Translations under genes and position numbers: made by a program | Assembly (NCBI GenBank): GCA_003116995.1 | Contig: BDSL01000174.1 | Location: forward strand, 31,001-95,000 | DNA: 64,000 bases | Direction: 5' to 3' | DNA from: Yamagishiella unicocca | Taxonomy: Eukaryota > Chlorophyta > Chlorophyceae > Chlamydomonadales > Volvocaceae | Notes under the pieces: model-generated | What the model was told of the DNA's origin: nothing | Databases searched by the model: none | The model's input: only the letters and a program-made list of their open reading frames with translations | Part shown: in pieces, positions 11,507 through 24,204 of the stretch | Layout: each line of letters begins with the position of its first letter | How positions within the stretch are numbered: the stretch's first letter is position 1

Positions 11507-11587
11507 CTGAACAACGCACGACGCTTTGATCTCCTCTTGAGCCTTCTCCCACGCCGCAAAGCCGCGTACAGCACCCAGTACCTCATC
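11507..11587 (-). CDS. Possible upstream exon (globin gene or separate), unrecognised
   Basis: An 81-base open stretch with a CAG acceptor on its upstream side and a CAG|GTGCGC donor downstream, both in phase 0. It could therefore splice in frame to the first recognised globin exon (11169). The encoded peptide begins DEVLGAVRGFAAWEKAQEEI. The surrounding minus-strand ORF runs from 11980 to 11399. No domain is recognised and no second copy is available to test conservation, so it is tentative. Confidence 0.3.
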
Positions 11588-14500
11588 CTGCCAGAAGGCA
11601 TCACGAAACATGCTTGTTGCAAAAAAACCCGACACGAGGATATAGGCCATTGTATCATACGGCTGAGCGTTTGCTCCAGCACAGCGCTTACAATAAAAAT
11701 ATGCGAATCGTGCAGTAACACTATGGCCTGTCTGCTGTCGCAATGTGCTTAAAAGATGAACGGTTCCGTCGACATGTCCGCCCATACCTTCGTTGCCAAC
11801 ATTTGCCACGCCTCCGACTGACTCCAATTGTTCCCCATTATAATAAAGCAGAATTAAAGCTCGAGTGGTTGCAAGACGAGAGGGCCAAAACCCATTTAGC
11901 GCAGGTTTTAGCTTTACGCTACACTGGTACCTATAAGTAAAAGAAGGATGTCGCGGCAAGTAAGCAGCGTGAAGGTGCATATGTAAGCAAGTGGCGGCCT
12001 TGCTTGGTAGTACACGCCTGCGGTGCTTGTACTACGGTTACTTGACGATCAATCGTACATGCAGCAAGTTACCACTTACCAGTACTTACAGCGGTAGATT
12101 CTGTCATGAAAGGACGTCATAAGATCGCATTGGCATCATCAAAGTTTAATTTGTTCGCCCCTTGGCGGTGGGGCCGCTTGCAAGTTGATACCGGTACTTG
12201 ATAGGCTTGTTACCCAATTTGCAGGTATAAGCATGTGTGCCTTCTTTCGTAAGGAGTCCAAACAAAATTCTCATATGTCTGGCTCAAACCTGGGTAGCAC
12301 CCGCACAGCCGCTCGGCGGTCGGGGACTCGGTGGTCACGCGGGACAGACCGGGACGGAGGGCTGCAGGGCCCTCAGCAGGGCCACGCAAGTAGTGATAAC
12401 TGTTACAATGGGCCCCAGACCATAAGATAGAGCCATCGGGCGCATCGCAGGTGATGCAGCGCCAGCGCCAACACGAATCCCCTCCGTGAATTGAAGCAGC
12501 CCAACCGCGGTCCTTGGGATATGCTGGGATATGTGCGCTGCCGTGATAAGATACATGATTGACAACACAGTATGGGATTCCTGTTTAGAAGGGAGTAAGC
12601 GCCAGTTTTGTTGAGGTGCCGTGAGTTGTCGTACAAGTTGCGTCCGGGACTCAAGGCGATGCGTGCACTTTGCCCCCCAGTCTCAGCCACACTCGTCAAT
12701 GTCCGGCGATGTGCGCGATGGTCCTGCCTTTTGTTCTGGAACCCACTGCAACGTGCACTACTGCTCGTCCTCCTCGCGTAAATGCAAGTAGAGTGATCAG
12801 TCAGGGGTCCTCGGTGTACAGTAGTAGGCCCGACCCGTGGGGTGTCTAGGGCGAGAGCTGCAAGACCACAGCAGCCGACAAGGAAAGAGCACAGGAGAGC
12901 ACTCCAAGATCCCGCCACCCTGTGCAGTGATGAGTACGAGGAATCCCCCGAGCCGGTAGTGTGTCGTGGTAGCCCAACGCCGCAGCGCAACCCCTCACAT
13001 GTCCGGGACCCTAACTTCACCACCACTCGCTGAATGGCGCGATCCTGTAGATAGGGGGCGACACAATCGCTCCTATTCGCCAGCAAGTTTCTGGCCTCCG
13101 TCTCCTAACCCATGTAAACGGGTCTCCTCGCCACCCCACGCCCCGACAACTTAAAAGCTGCAGCAGCCCGACCTCCAGAGTGCAAACTAACGGTCGAGCT
13201 GCGCGACCACACATGCACGCTGTTGCACGCCCCGCGGAGCCCGCACAAACGACACTTGCGCTGCCTCAGGGCTATTGGCTGGTGTCGCGGTGGTTTCATT
13301 TGCTTTTGTTACGGTGCGGTTGGGTTTCTGTCTCTTATGTCTCCTTCAGTGTCAGGCGGTGTGCCCGATGGCCTCCTTTTGGTCTGGAACCTACTGAAGC
13401 GTGTACTGCTACTTGCGCTCGGGCCAGTCGCCCAAGCCACCTACCGACAAGGGCAGCAAGTTGGTCCACCGCCGCCTGAGCCACTGGACTACTCCACTCT
13501 TGGAATGATGCTGCGGCCTTGGGCAGGAGCCCCCTGGCGCTGCACCCTTGACACCGCATCCATCTGGATACCCGAGCATATAGACAACACACATGGTTCC
13601 ACCTCTTGGTCTGGAACCCACTGTAACCGTTACAACAAAAACCCATGGCATCATGAGGCCAAACTCCTCCATTCACTTCAGCGGGGTGGAGCGTCAGACA
13701 TTGGCCACATCATGGGCGGGGTACGTACGATACTTGGATGGGGCTACATTGGGATGGCAAGTGGGGTCGGGAGCTGTGTTCGGGCAGGGAGGCAGAAAGC
13801 GGGAGGGGCTGGTGCTCCACTGATGTGGCTGGTATTTTTTGTTGAGGTCGCAGGCCTCGCAGGCAGGCTCGCACGTTGTGGGGTACGGCCTACCTGCACC
13901 AGCTTGCGCATGCCGCACCACGCATGGCCCAGCTGCAGCACCGAACGCGAGTGTAACCCTGACTCCTGGGGTGGCCTAACTGACTACGGTATGAGTTGTG
14001 CTGGCTACGCCGCGACACGCTGCTGGCCGGGAAGAGGCAGGGCAGACAGTGCTGGTAATGGCTGGAAATATTCGTTAATTTACTTTTGGGGGGACTGCCG
14101 GTGGACACCACTCCCAGTGCAAAAGCTGAGCGCCATCCCGGCTACATATACCCACGCATGGCATGTAACCCACCGCGTGGCTGCACACTTTCGCCCTCGA
14201 GCTCTCGACAGATACTTTCCTGCAGCGCTCCACCGAAAAATGCAGCCAGACAATTTCCCCAGAAGTATGCGGCAGCTCTGAGAGGGGCTGGAATGCGCAA
14301 GGCGATAGGAACGTTCCCAGTTGCGGCAGGCCTATACCTAGTCCTCTTAGGCATGTTTGCGATGCCTTGAAAGGCGTGTGAAATCACAATAGTTAACAGC
14401 AACATGATAATTGACGTAGCAAGCCGAGGAATAGTAAGTAACACTCTTATGAAAAGACACCATCCTGCCAGTTAGCGATGACAACAGAAGCGTCATTGTC

Positions 14501-14741
14501 CATATTGTTTTACTTCACACACACACCACTTCACACACACCGATTGTAGAAATGTGCTTTTGAGTGGCAGGTAAGTCAAAGCGTGCACCCGTACGACAAG
14601 TCGTGAGGACCCGGCATGGGCGTGAGGCGCGTGAGGACCTCTTCAGCCGCTGGCATCATAATCCTTGTCGCATCGCTAATTTTCAAAGTGCGTTTTACAA
14701 AGCCCGGTCGCTTTCCAGTAACTAGGTTTACAAGCGCAGAG
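11588..14741. other. Repeat-rich, lower-GC spacer between the globin gene and purH
   Basis: No gene is recognised. Copies of the SINE-like element lie at about 12393-12470 (-), 12698-12758 (+), 13338-13420 (+) and a 3' fragment at 13603-13640 (+). A copy of the GTAAACGGGTCTCCTCGCC element is at 13107-13132. The globin gene and purH are divergently transcribed from the two ends, so their promoters probably lie in the flanks. The ORF at 13223-14281 is built partly from the repeat copies and is not supported as a gene. Confidence 0.5.
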
Positions 14742-17700
14742 ATGGCGTGCATTCAGCGTGTCTCCAAGTCGGTCGCTGTCCGTGGCGAACAACAGGTGTC
14801 AGCCGCTGCCGCGGTTCAGCCTCGTGTTTCTGCAAGGCCTCTCCTGGCCGGCCGCCCGTCTGTCGCGGACGTGTCGCCGCTGCTGTTCGTCGGGTGAGTC
14901 GCCGCCGCACGCCGGCACGCCGACACGCTTGCTCTAACGCTCCCCGCCCATCTCCGCAGCCGTGCCGCGCGCCAGCAGCTGAAGGCCACCGCTGCCCCGC
15001 CTGCTCCGGCGTCTAGTTCAATGTCGAGCAAGGGTGAGGAATAACTTTGCAAAACAGACGGCCCCTCGGTCGCGGCATGACAATCCATTTAATGTGTCGC
15101 AGCCGTCACGGGCAGGCCTCGGGCTCTTATTTCGCTTTCTGATAAGACCAACTTGGACATGCTTGTCAAGGTAGGTGGTCATGAGTCTCGCGTTTACGTG
15201 GCTCCCGCAGCAATGCGAAATTCGTGACCGCGCAGGGTCTGGCGGAGCTGGGCATTGATATTGTGTCGACTGGTGGCACTGCTACGGCAATCCAGAGCTC
15301 GGGGGTGCCTTGCTCCAAGGTGGAGGACGTCACCGGCTTCCCGGAGATGCTGGACGGTGAGTCGCTCCGATAGCGCTATCGCGTCGCTGAACTTCGACCT
15401 CGCATCCATTGGAATTATGTGCAGCTCTTCCACTAAATTGTGGAAGTGTGAGCAACCTAACTCCAGCCCCGCCACCCATCCCAGCACCAACCGCTCTCCC
15501 GCGACCCCCAGCTCCGCACCGTTGGGACCAACACCTGCCCTGTCCAGCCCTGCGATCCTCTCGCACACAACATGACGCACCGCAACCCAACGTGGAATGA
15601 AAAAAGATAAATGGCGCCACAGCGCCACGCCACTAGTTCCCCCCTCCCACCCACCCCCTCCCCAACCTTACACCTGCTCCCCTCCCCCCTCCCTGGACCC
15701 CCGCTCCGCGCCCAGGCCGCGTCAAGACGCTGCACCCTGCCGTACACGGCGGCATCCTGGCCATCCGCGACAAGCCGGACCACATGGCCGCCATTGCCAA
15801 GCACAACATCGGCACCATCGACCTGGTGGGTGGCGTAATAACCGGTTACACGACATACAGGACATCGACCCGGTGGGGTGGCGGCATTGGGCGTTTGGCA
15901 TTGGGCCAGGGAGGGCGAGGTGTAGGTGGCTGCAGCTGGTGGGTTGGTGCGTGCCCGAATGGCGCATGCGGATTGCTCCTGTCTCTTCAGCCTCCCACGC
16001 ACCCACCGTGCGGTCGCCTCAAACCGGGAACAGGCGCCGTGGCACCTGGTACCAGACTCGCAACGCCGCCTAGCACACTGCCGCTATGCCTTGCCGCTTC
16101 TGCGGCTTGCTCCCGCCTGCTACTTGCCGCTGCGGCTTGCCCCCGCCTGCTACTTGCCGTGAACTACTGTCGCTGACTGCAACCGCGTCAACCGGCTGCT
16201 GCCGCTACTGCCGGCCAGGTGGTGGTGAACCTGTACCCGTTCCGCAAGACCGTCACCGCGGACCCCGCCCCCGCCTTCGAGGTGGGCGTGGAGAACATCG
16301 ACATCGGCGGTCCCGCCATGATCCGCGCGGCCGCCAAGAACATGGCGCACGTGGCTGTGGTGGTGGACCCCGCCGACTACCCGGAGCTGCTGGAGAAGCT
16401 GCGCCAGGGGTCAGGCAGCGAGGAGTTCGCGGAGTTCCGCAAGAAGCTGGCGTGGAAGGCGTTCCAGGTGGGGTTTGAGGAAGACCCGTTCCAGGTGGGG
16501 GGAAAGTGCGAGGAAGACCCGTGGATGCGAGACAAATTAATACGAACAGGGAGGGTTTCGAGGAAGATCGGGGTAAACGACATAGGGAACGAAGGGCGGG
16601 AATGAGCTGTGGGTGGAGCGGGGATTGGGGGACGTACATGTGCGGGGGCGGACGTCAAGGGGGAGCGGCAGGGGGAGGGCAGGGCAATGGGAGCAAGGTG
16701 TTAGTGCTAATGTGGGCCGTCCGACGGATCAAGTGATTTCCTTTCCGAGGTTTAGAGGACTGGTCGCTGGCCCACCCAACAGCGATCGCGTCCGTGGAAT
16801 GAGCGCACCCGCCTGGCACTGGCTCATCGACTGAACGCCGCTGCCCTGCCGCCGCCCCTGCTGCCCTCGTACGTACGTGCGTACGACAGCACTGCTCGTC
16901 GTACGACGCCCAGGTGTCCGAGTGGCTGTGGAGCCAAGTGGGCTCGGGCCCCGCTCCCCAGATGACGGTGCCGCTGCAGCTGTCTCAAACCCTGCGCTAC
17001 GGAGAGAACCCGCACCAGGTGAGCCAGGGGCCAGCCCGGGAACCACACACCAGCACAGGCGGGGGGGTTCGAGGGAGACCCGTGGACAGGCGGGGGGGGG
17101 GGCGCGAGAACACGGGGAGGGGAGGAGGGGTCGTACGATCAGAGCACTCCAGGGTGGGGCGTTACCGGGGGGCAACAGCGGTTTGCCGGATGTGAAGAGG
17201 TAAAACAGTGCCGTCCGGCCGCAAGAAGGCGACAGCGGGGGGCGATGCATTGTACTTTGGGTGCCTCGGGGGGGGGGGGGGATGAGGGGCTGGGGCCAGA
17301 GGGCTCGGGGGGGGAGTGATACGGGGGGCGGTGAGGGGCTGGGGCCAGAGGTTTTGGGGGCCAGAGCGAGGTGCAGAATGAGTCAGTGCCTAGCTTGATG
17401 GGCCGAGGGGGGCGGAGGGGCAGGGGGGGGGGAGGCCTGGGCGGGGCATGTTACCCCAGGCTTCGGTGGGGAGGGGTTGGCCGGCAGCCGTGTGTTTTGT
17501 GCTGGTGGTGGTGGTGGTGCGGGAGCTGGGGCGGGGGCCTTGGCGGGTAGGTGGTGGGTTGCTCCGCCCCCCCTAACCCCATGTCCCCAGCTGCATCTCG
17601 TTGCGCCAGGAGGGGTGGCGAAACCCACTTCGCTACTCGGCCGTGCAGCTGTGCTTCCGGCCCGTGTTTTGCTACGTGTTTTAGTAGCTGGCTAGGGGGA

Positions 17701-20683
17701 GTAACTGTCCGGGGAAAGAACATGTCAAGGGGGCTCAGGTGGGAACGCCTGATGCCGCTGATGGCACCACTGCCCATGCCGCCGGCACCGCTGACCGACC
17801 CTGCCGTTGACAAATCGCCGCTCCTGCCGCTGCTGCCGCCGCCTCAGGCCGCCGCCTTCTACACGGACTCGTCGCTGCGGGAGGCCAACGCCGGCGGCGT
17901 CGCCACCAGCATCGTGCACTGGGGCAAGGAGATGTCGTACAACAACTACCTGGTGGGGCCGCGCGGACGGCCGCGGGATGGCGGGCGGGTGGATGTGTGT
18001 GTGTGTGTGTGTGGTGTGTATTTGCGCGGGCTCCTGCGCAGCGCCAGCGTACGTGCGGGTCGTTGGCCACTGATCGTTGGTCGTTGGCCGTTGGTATGGA
18101 GGTGAAGGTGGCGGCACACAGCCGTACACCGCGCACACCCTCATCCAGAGTCTCCTGTTCTCCGCCCTTGCAAGCGGCCACCTCCTCCCTCACACGAGGC
18201 TGCAGGAATCGGGTTACTAGTCCGTGCCGACCCGCGACCTATCCGCTCAGTGCCGACCCACGACCCCCCTTGCGCGAAGCTGCCAGGACACCCAACACGA
18301 TCCCTCGAACCAAACCCACCGGAACACTCCCCACCACCACCTGCTCCCTCCCCCCTCCTCCCGTAACCTCCTCCTCCCTCCCTCTCCCCTTCCTCCCTCC
18401 CCTTCCTCCCTCCACTCCAAGGACGCTGACGCCGCGTACCAGTGCTGCTCCGACTACGCCGAGCCCAGCTGCGTCATCGTGAAGCACACCAACCCCTGCG
18501 GCATCGCCTCGCGCGGAGACCTGCGGGAGGCCTACCGCCTGGCCGTCCGCGCCGACCCTATCTCGGCCTTCGGCGGCATCGTGGCCTTCAACCGCCCCGT
18601 AGACGCCGACCTGGCCCGAGAGATCCGCGAGTTCAGGTACGGGGGGTTTGGTGTTGTGAGGAAAGAAAGGATGTATGAGGTGCGGGGGGGGGAGGGGGAA
18701 GCTGGCCGTGTGTGCCGCCAGCTTCGTCTTGGGTCGGGTCGGGTCCTCTTGGGTCGGGGCTCCCTCACAGCAGCAACCACTGGGAGAAGTGGAGTCGCAG
18801 TTCGGAGCGGCGGCGCAGTGCAGCTGGCTGAGGGTCGTGGTTCCGGAGCTGGCGCAGCAGCAGCATCGGGAGCAGGCGGCAGGGCAGCAGCAGGCGCAGC
18901 AGCAGCGCAGCAGCCGCCAGAGCAGCAGTGGTTGCAGCAGGCGGTCTAGAGGTGTGCTTCTGCAGGGGTGTGGGCTTCATGCAGCGGCAACATGGGGTAG
19001 CCGTTGACGCAGGGCTGCCTCCGGCGGCCAGGAGCCAAGTCGCCAGCTAAGGACGCGGGACCGGGGGACCGCGGGGGGTTCGGGCAGAGCCGCGCCCGGC
19101 CACTGGCCTGGCGTCCGTCCCCGCCGCCTGGAACTGCCGCCGCGCTACCTTCCCAGGCCGCAGCAGCAGCCGCACCCGCCCGGACAGTGACACCTCGCCC
19201 TGCCCGCCCCTCTCACCCCTCCCATCCCACCCCTGTCGCTGTCCGACATTTAGTGTCACTATTCGCCATTTAGTTTCACTATTCGCCCTTTTGTTTGTGC
19301 GCTTCGTTTCCTATGTCGTGTCAAACCGGTTATCCTCGCCACCCCTCGCCGCCGCTCCCCTCACCCCCTCAGGTCCCCCCAGGACAACGAGACCAAGATG
19401 TTTTACGAGATCGTCATCGCCCCCGGATACACGCCGGAGGGGCTGGAGGTGCTCAAGGGCAAGTCTAAGAACCTGCGGATCCTGGAGGCCAAGACGCGCT
19501 CCCCCTCGGGGCTGTCTCTGCGCCAGGTGGCGGGCGGCTGGCTGTGGCAGGACGCCGACTCGCTGGCGCCCGAGGGCATCACCTTCACATGCGTCTCGCA
19601 GGCGCAGCCCACCGAGCAGCAGCTGGAGGACCTCAAGTTCGCATGGAGGTGCGGGCGCGAGGGGGCGTGGTGGGGGGGGGTTACAGAAGAGAACCGGCGT
19701 GGTGGGGGGTTACAGAAGAGAGCCGGCATGGTGGGGGGGCGTGGTAGGGGGAAGGAGGTGTCGAAAGGGGGGGAGCGGGGGCGGCGGTGGGGGCGGTTCG
19801 CTTGATTCGGCGCGTAGGAGTGGACCTTTGCTGCCAGTCAAGCACGCTCGGATCGTTTTAGACAGCGCTAGTCCGCCCTATCGTGCCATCCACACGACCT
19901 GGGACACACGCGCTAACCCTGCTGTACCTTCCATCATCGCCAACCAAGTGTATCCCCCGCCCGTCCCGTCCCCGTTCGCGGATTCTCTTATCAAACCCCC
20001 CGTCCCCCCCCAGGGCCGTCAAGCACGTCAAGTCCAACGCCATCACCATCGCCAAGGACGGCCGGCTGCTGGGCATGGGCTCGGGCCAGCCCAACCGGGT
20101 CAACTCGGTGCGCATCGCCATCGAGAAGGCCGCGGGCGAGGTGCAGGTGCGGAGCGGGACCGCGGGCGAGAAGGGGGAGAGAGAGATAAGGCCTGGGGCC
20201 GCCGGGGCTGGGGGGGGGGTACAATAAAAGAACCGGTAACGCGACTGGAGGAATGTAGCGGGTGCATATGGGCGTGTGGGGGCCGTAGGGGGCCCGCAGG
20301 GGGCCGCGCGGACGCCCGGGTGCGCCTGGCTGGGCTGCGAGGAGGTTCACTCAGGGTGACGACCTCGCCTGGTTTTGCCGCCTCCCTCCTGTCCTCTCGT
20401 GTCGGTTGTCGATTCACCGGGTTTACCCCCCTTCCTCCCTAACCTTCTGCTTCTTCTCCTCCTTCCTCCTCCCTACCCACGCACCCACCCCCAGGGCTCC
20501 GTGCTCGCCTCCGATGCCTTCTTCCCCTTCTCTTGGGGTGACTCGGTGGAGATCGCCTGCAAGGCCGGCGTGCAGGCTATCGTTCACCCGGGCGGCTCGC
20601 TCCGAGACCAGGACGCGGTCGACTGCTGCAACAAGTACGGCGTCGTACTGCTCACCACCGGCGTGCGCCACTTCCGCCATTAG
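14742..20683 (+). CDS. purH: Bifunctional AICAR transformylase / IMP cyclohydrolase (PurH)
   Basis: Catalyses the last two steps of de novo purine synthesis: AICAR to FAICAR with 10-formyl-THF, then ring closure to IMP. Exons: 14742-14893, 14960-15033, 15103-15170, 15236-15356, 15716-15825, 16219-16467, 16914-17018, 17848-17952, 18422-18636, 19373-19648, 20014-20146, 20495-20683. They sum to 1797 bases (598 residues) with matching phases throughout. About 70 N-terminal residues rich in Val, Ala, Arg and Ser look like a plastid transit peptide, fitting plastid purine synthesis in plants. The IMP cyclohydrolase half starts [19 protein letters not shown] and includes [25 protein letters not shown] and NLYPF. 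The transformylase half includes [11 protein letters not shown], the catalytic [11 protein letters not shown] and [13 protein letters not shown], and ends with [16 protein letters not shown] before [15 protein letters not shown]. The start is the first ATG in frame with the transit peptide. A partial duplicate is at 50890-53041. Confidence 0.95.
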
Positions 20684-22925
20684 GCGTCGGGCGTGGCCAG
20701 GGCCCGCGGCGGCGGCGACGAGGATGCGCGCACCATCGGTAGCGCCGGCGGCCGAAGCACTGCAGAAGTGGTGGGAGCCCGCTCGGGTGCGCCAGGATGG
20801 TGGTCGACGACGTGCGGTCGGTTCGGTGCCCACCTCTTTCTAAACTGATGGGGTGTGGGTTGACCTTTGGTGGTGACGTGTGGAAGGCGCGTGCGGCTCG
20901 TGGGGAGTAGCGCGGAGGGGGGGGGTAAAGTTATTGACCTTGACACGGCTGCGACATGGAGCAAGACAGTGCATAGAAAGAACACGACTCGCATGGTTCC
21001 TGACGCTCGGCGATGCTGACGTTGGGTGCTAATGCTGACGCTGGGTGCTGATGCTGACGCTCCTCGATGCTGATGCCGATGCTGACGCTGGTGCTGATGA
21101 TTTCTCTCTGGGTGCATGCGTGGGGCCGCAGCCGCACCCCGCCCTGCAGTGGCGGAGGCAGAGGCGCAGGCGACGCTGCTCCGATGGTTCCAGTGGCAAT
21201 ACAGGGCCCCGGGAGCGGGTTCGTACATGGCAGGGCCTGCAGCGCTGCTCACGAGGCGGCGGCGGTGGCAGCTGGGGATTGCAGCAGTATTCTTTACCCC
21301 GGCTACAACACCTGTGCCGCAGCATGCACAGGAGCTGCGGCAGCAGGGCGGGGCCGTGTTTGCCGCGTTGTCGGTTAGTACGGTAATGGTGACGCGCTGT
21401 GATGCGTTTTTTAGGTAGTCCAGGGGGGGTTCGAGACGGGTTCGAGCAGCTTGCGGGCGTGGGGCTGTAGTTTACCGGTAGACAGGGGCGGGGATGGAGA
21501 GCGAGCGTCACCTCCTTCTCCCTCCGTGCCCGCGTGATCGTTCGTCTTAGTCAGTGATCCAGGGAGGGGAAGGCGAGGGGACGCGGATGTGCACGCCCAG
21601 TGGGGCGCTGGCTGTTGCGGCTCCCTGCGCTCCGGATTCCTTTGTCCAGAGGGACCAGGGGTGTATCAGGGAGGCTCCAGGGAGGGGAGATTGCGTGGAG
21701 CGCGAAGATGAAGCTCCATTCGCCCCGCACATAATGAGCAGGTCGTGGCTCGAAGGCACGAGCGAGGCCGTAGGTGCCCTGCCCCATGTGCTGCAATTCG
21801 TTTGCAAGCACCTCTGGAGGATGTGGTGTTGGTACTGCTGTGGCGGCGGCTGCCCGCTGGCCGCACTGGTCGGTCGTGGTTGTTGGTTTCTTGGGGTCGT
21901 TTTTCCATCTCGCTCCGTTGGCCCTCGGCGGCGGCGTCCAGAGACGCGTGGAGGAGGCTTGGAGGGCTGTGTGCGTGTGTGTGTGTGTGTGTGCGCGGCG
22001 AGGGTGCTGTAGTGGCGCCGAAGGTCGTGAGATGCGATGCCCTGTAACCAACTTCCAGTGATACGACCAGTTTCTGCACGTACCAGGACGACGATCTGCA
22101 CCGTACTACAACCATGTGCTGCGGCACGTGCTGCGCCCGTCAAGGCCCGCCTCGAAAAAGTATGCAGAGAAGCTCCAACGACCGGAAATAGCCGAAAGGT
22201 TGTGTAGCAAGGTCACCTTTTTCAAAAGAGTCCGGAAAGGGCGCGAAAGCAGTAATTCGGGGATGGGTTTAGGGCGTATGTCTCTGCCCGCCAAAATGCG
22301 TGGGTTATTATTACATAAGGTTTGTGACACTGGCATCTTGGAGTCGCATCTCTCCGCAAACGCAATGACACCTTGCGCATGCCAGTGGTGTCATGAGGGC
22401 CGTCGCGCTTGTTTGGAGGCGATGCAGTGCGTTTAATCGTGATCTCAGAAAGGGTTTGGGTTTCTGCGACGAATATGTACCGTCATGTGTCATGCCAGAG
22501 CAGCCGGAGTGGCCCTGAATGGCCAAGTAGCTACCCTGGTGTCTATGGCCGAAGCCATCTCGCCCAGGCTCTGGCGCAGACAGCGCCAGGGGACCTGCCC
22601 AGATCGGGGTTGGTACTTGCGTCCTCGGGAATTTGCGCATGGGCAAGTTTTGGGTTGAGCTGTCCCACGGCTTAACTTGGAATCAAGCACAACCAAGTCG
22701 GGCCTTGATTGTCCTCTCCTTTGTGCGCATCTGAGGACAGTCGGATGTCCGCAGGTGACGTAACGATTTTGATGTTGATGCCACCAGCGTCACGATGCAG
22801 GAGTCCAGCGCGTCCATCAGGTCCATCTGGTTCTTTCTCAAGGCAGGATAATTCATCGCCATTCGTTTATATTGCTTCAGAGACCAGCTCCGCCTGAGGC
22901 TCACATACACTTCTTCCGATTACCT
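17878..22925 (+). repeat. Segmental duplication, source copy (purH 3' half and downstream)
   Basis: From the second half of purH exon 8 (at CGGGAGGCCAACGCC) through introns 8-11, the region 3' of purH and a ligase-gene relic, this stretch matches 50890-54790 in the same orientation. The second copy lacks about 17952-18172 and about 20268-21325. Flanking sequence outside these limits is unrelated. Confidence 0.85.
20684..22549. other. Region downstream of purH, no gene recognised
   Basis: Only ORFs without recognisable motifs are present. Bases 21330-22549 recur at 53161-54399. Bases 21000-21100 contain an imperfect array of GCTGATGCTGACGCT-like units. A GT microsatellite is at 21973-21993. 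The first 650 bases after the stop are missing from the duplicate copy. Confidence 0.5.
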
Positions 22926-23115
22926 GGATCCTCTTTTGTTGCACGAGGTGTCGAGGTCTGAGACAGATGGACGCCAACATTTTCAAAAATCCCAGCTTCA
23001 AGCTTAGTGATGGCCACCGGCAAGCTTAGTGATGGCCACCGCATTGTCGCGCAACAAATGCGATGTGCACACATTGAGGCCATATTTGCAGCACTGTAAA
23101 CTAAAGGACAGATTG
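22550..23115 (-). pseudogene. Relic of the U-box/MIB ligase gene, exons 1-3 only (copy D)
   Basis: Minus-strand remnants in transcript order are an exon-1-like stretch (about 23105-22935), exon 2 (about 22840-22750) and the start of exon 3 (about 22615-22555). Exon 1 retains MASMCAHR against the intact MSAHRV block, but carries a 21-base tandem duplication and loses frame. Exon 2 retains DALDSCIVTLVA against AALDSCVTTMVAC in intact copies. Exon 3 retains LRQSLGEMASAID against LRQDLGNVASALD. Homology stops there: no U-box or later exons follow. It is best read as an old truncated paralog. The exon 2-3 part recurs at 54400-54720. Confidence 0.65.
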
Positions 23116-24204
23116 ACATTCAATTGATGCTACCATCAACAGCGTTTGCTGCGTTGCCAAAAGAAGAAGAGAGCGACGCGCCGCACGTAAACTACATGCT
23201 TTGCTTGGCATAGGAAGTGTTATTTCCATCAAACTCTGAAGTTAAAAGCAATGGGCCTTGCGCGCAGGGCTATGGGAACGTACCGAGTAAGCGAATCCAT
23301 GATCCGTGATTCATAAACGAAGAGGGAACAGCCACCACGAGACCGCTGTTAAACTGCGGCTTGCTTATCTAATGCCGCACTTAAGGCATGCAACTGAGAA
23401 GCAAAGAGACAAAGGAGGTCCGGAATTACCCAACAACTGAACTTCCCCTTGGAATCCATATTGCGCTTCGCGTGCCCCATCGTGCCAACACTGTCTAATC
23501 ACTTTGAACGCCCAATGTGGTATTTTCTGCTGTACAGCGACTTCATTGAACGAGGCGCATGAAACTCATTCGATTGGCAGGACGGGTCCGTCCTGCCAAA
23601 CGGTGATCCGCGCACACGCGAATCCCTCGCTCTGCACGATGCTTCCAATGACGTGGCTGCCACTATCCCGCTGGCAGGGCCTCCACTTTTACTCTACTGG
23701 TATCACGACAGCATTAGACAGCGTGGGCGTAGTGGACGGGTCCGCGTCGTCCCGCCAGGCCTCATTGCAGCGCTGGGTACGTCGGCGCGGCGCCGCAAAG
23801 GCCAGCAGCTGCCGAACGTGCATGCCGCCGCCTACTCGTAGCGGTGGTGGACGACCTGGCGGTGCGACAGCAGTATTGCAGCCCCGCACGGAACTGCTGC
23901 CGTACTGCAACTGGGAATCTAGGAAGTGGATACATTGGAAGGTGCGCGTCGCACTTGCCTGAATGCAGCCGAGTGCTTCGCAGCGCTAATAAACAATAAC
24001 AAATATATATGTTTCCTCGTACTTGCATGCCCAACCGGACTCGATGGAACGCACTGCGTTTGCGCCGCCGTGTGAGGGTTTGTCTCTCGGCCAGCATGTA
24101 GCGCAGATCATCCCGGGTTGCTGCTTGCGCACCACCCACAGGGCGTAGCTACCGTAATTGCACCCATCAGACATGTCGGCTAGCCAGACCCACATTGCCA
24201 CCAT

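Noticed and set aside
13223..14281. 352-codon plus-strand ORF
   Set aside because: Part of it is built from two copies of the SINE-like element and no domain or codon bias supports it. Open frames of this length arise by chance in GC-rich DNA.
17401..17600. G-rich and GT-rich tracts in purH introns as regulatory RNA
   Set aside because: They are simple-sequence intron filler typical of this genome, with no conserved secondary structure visible.
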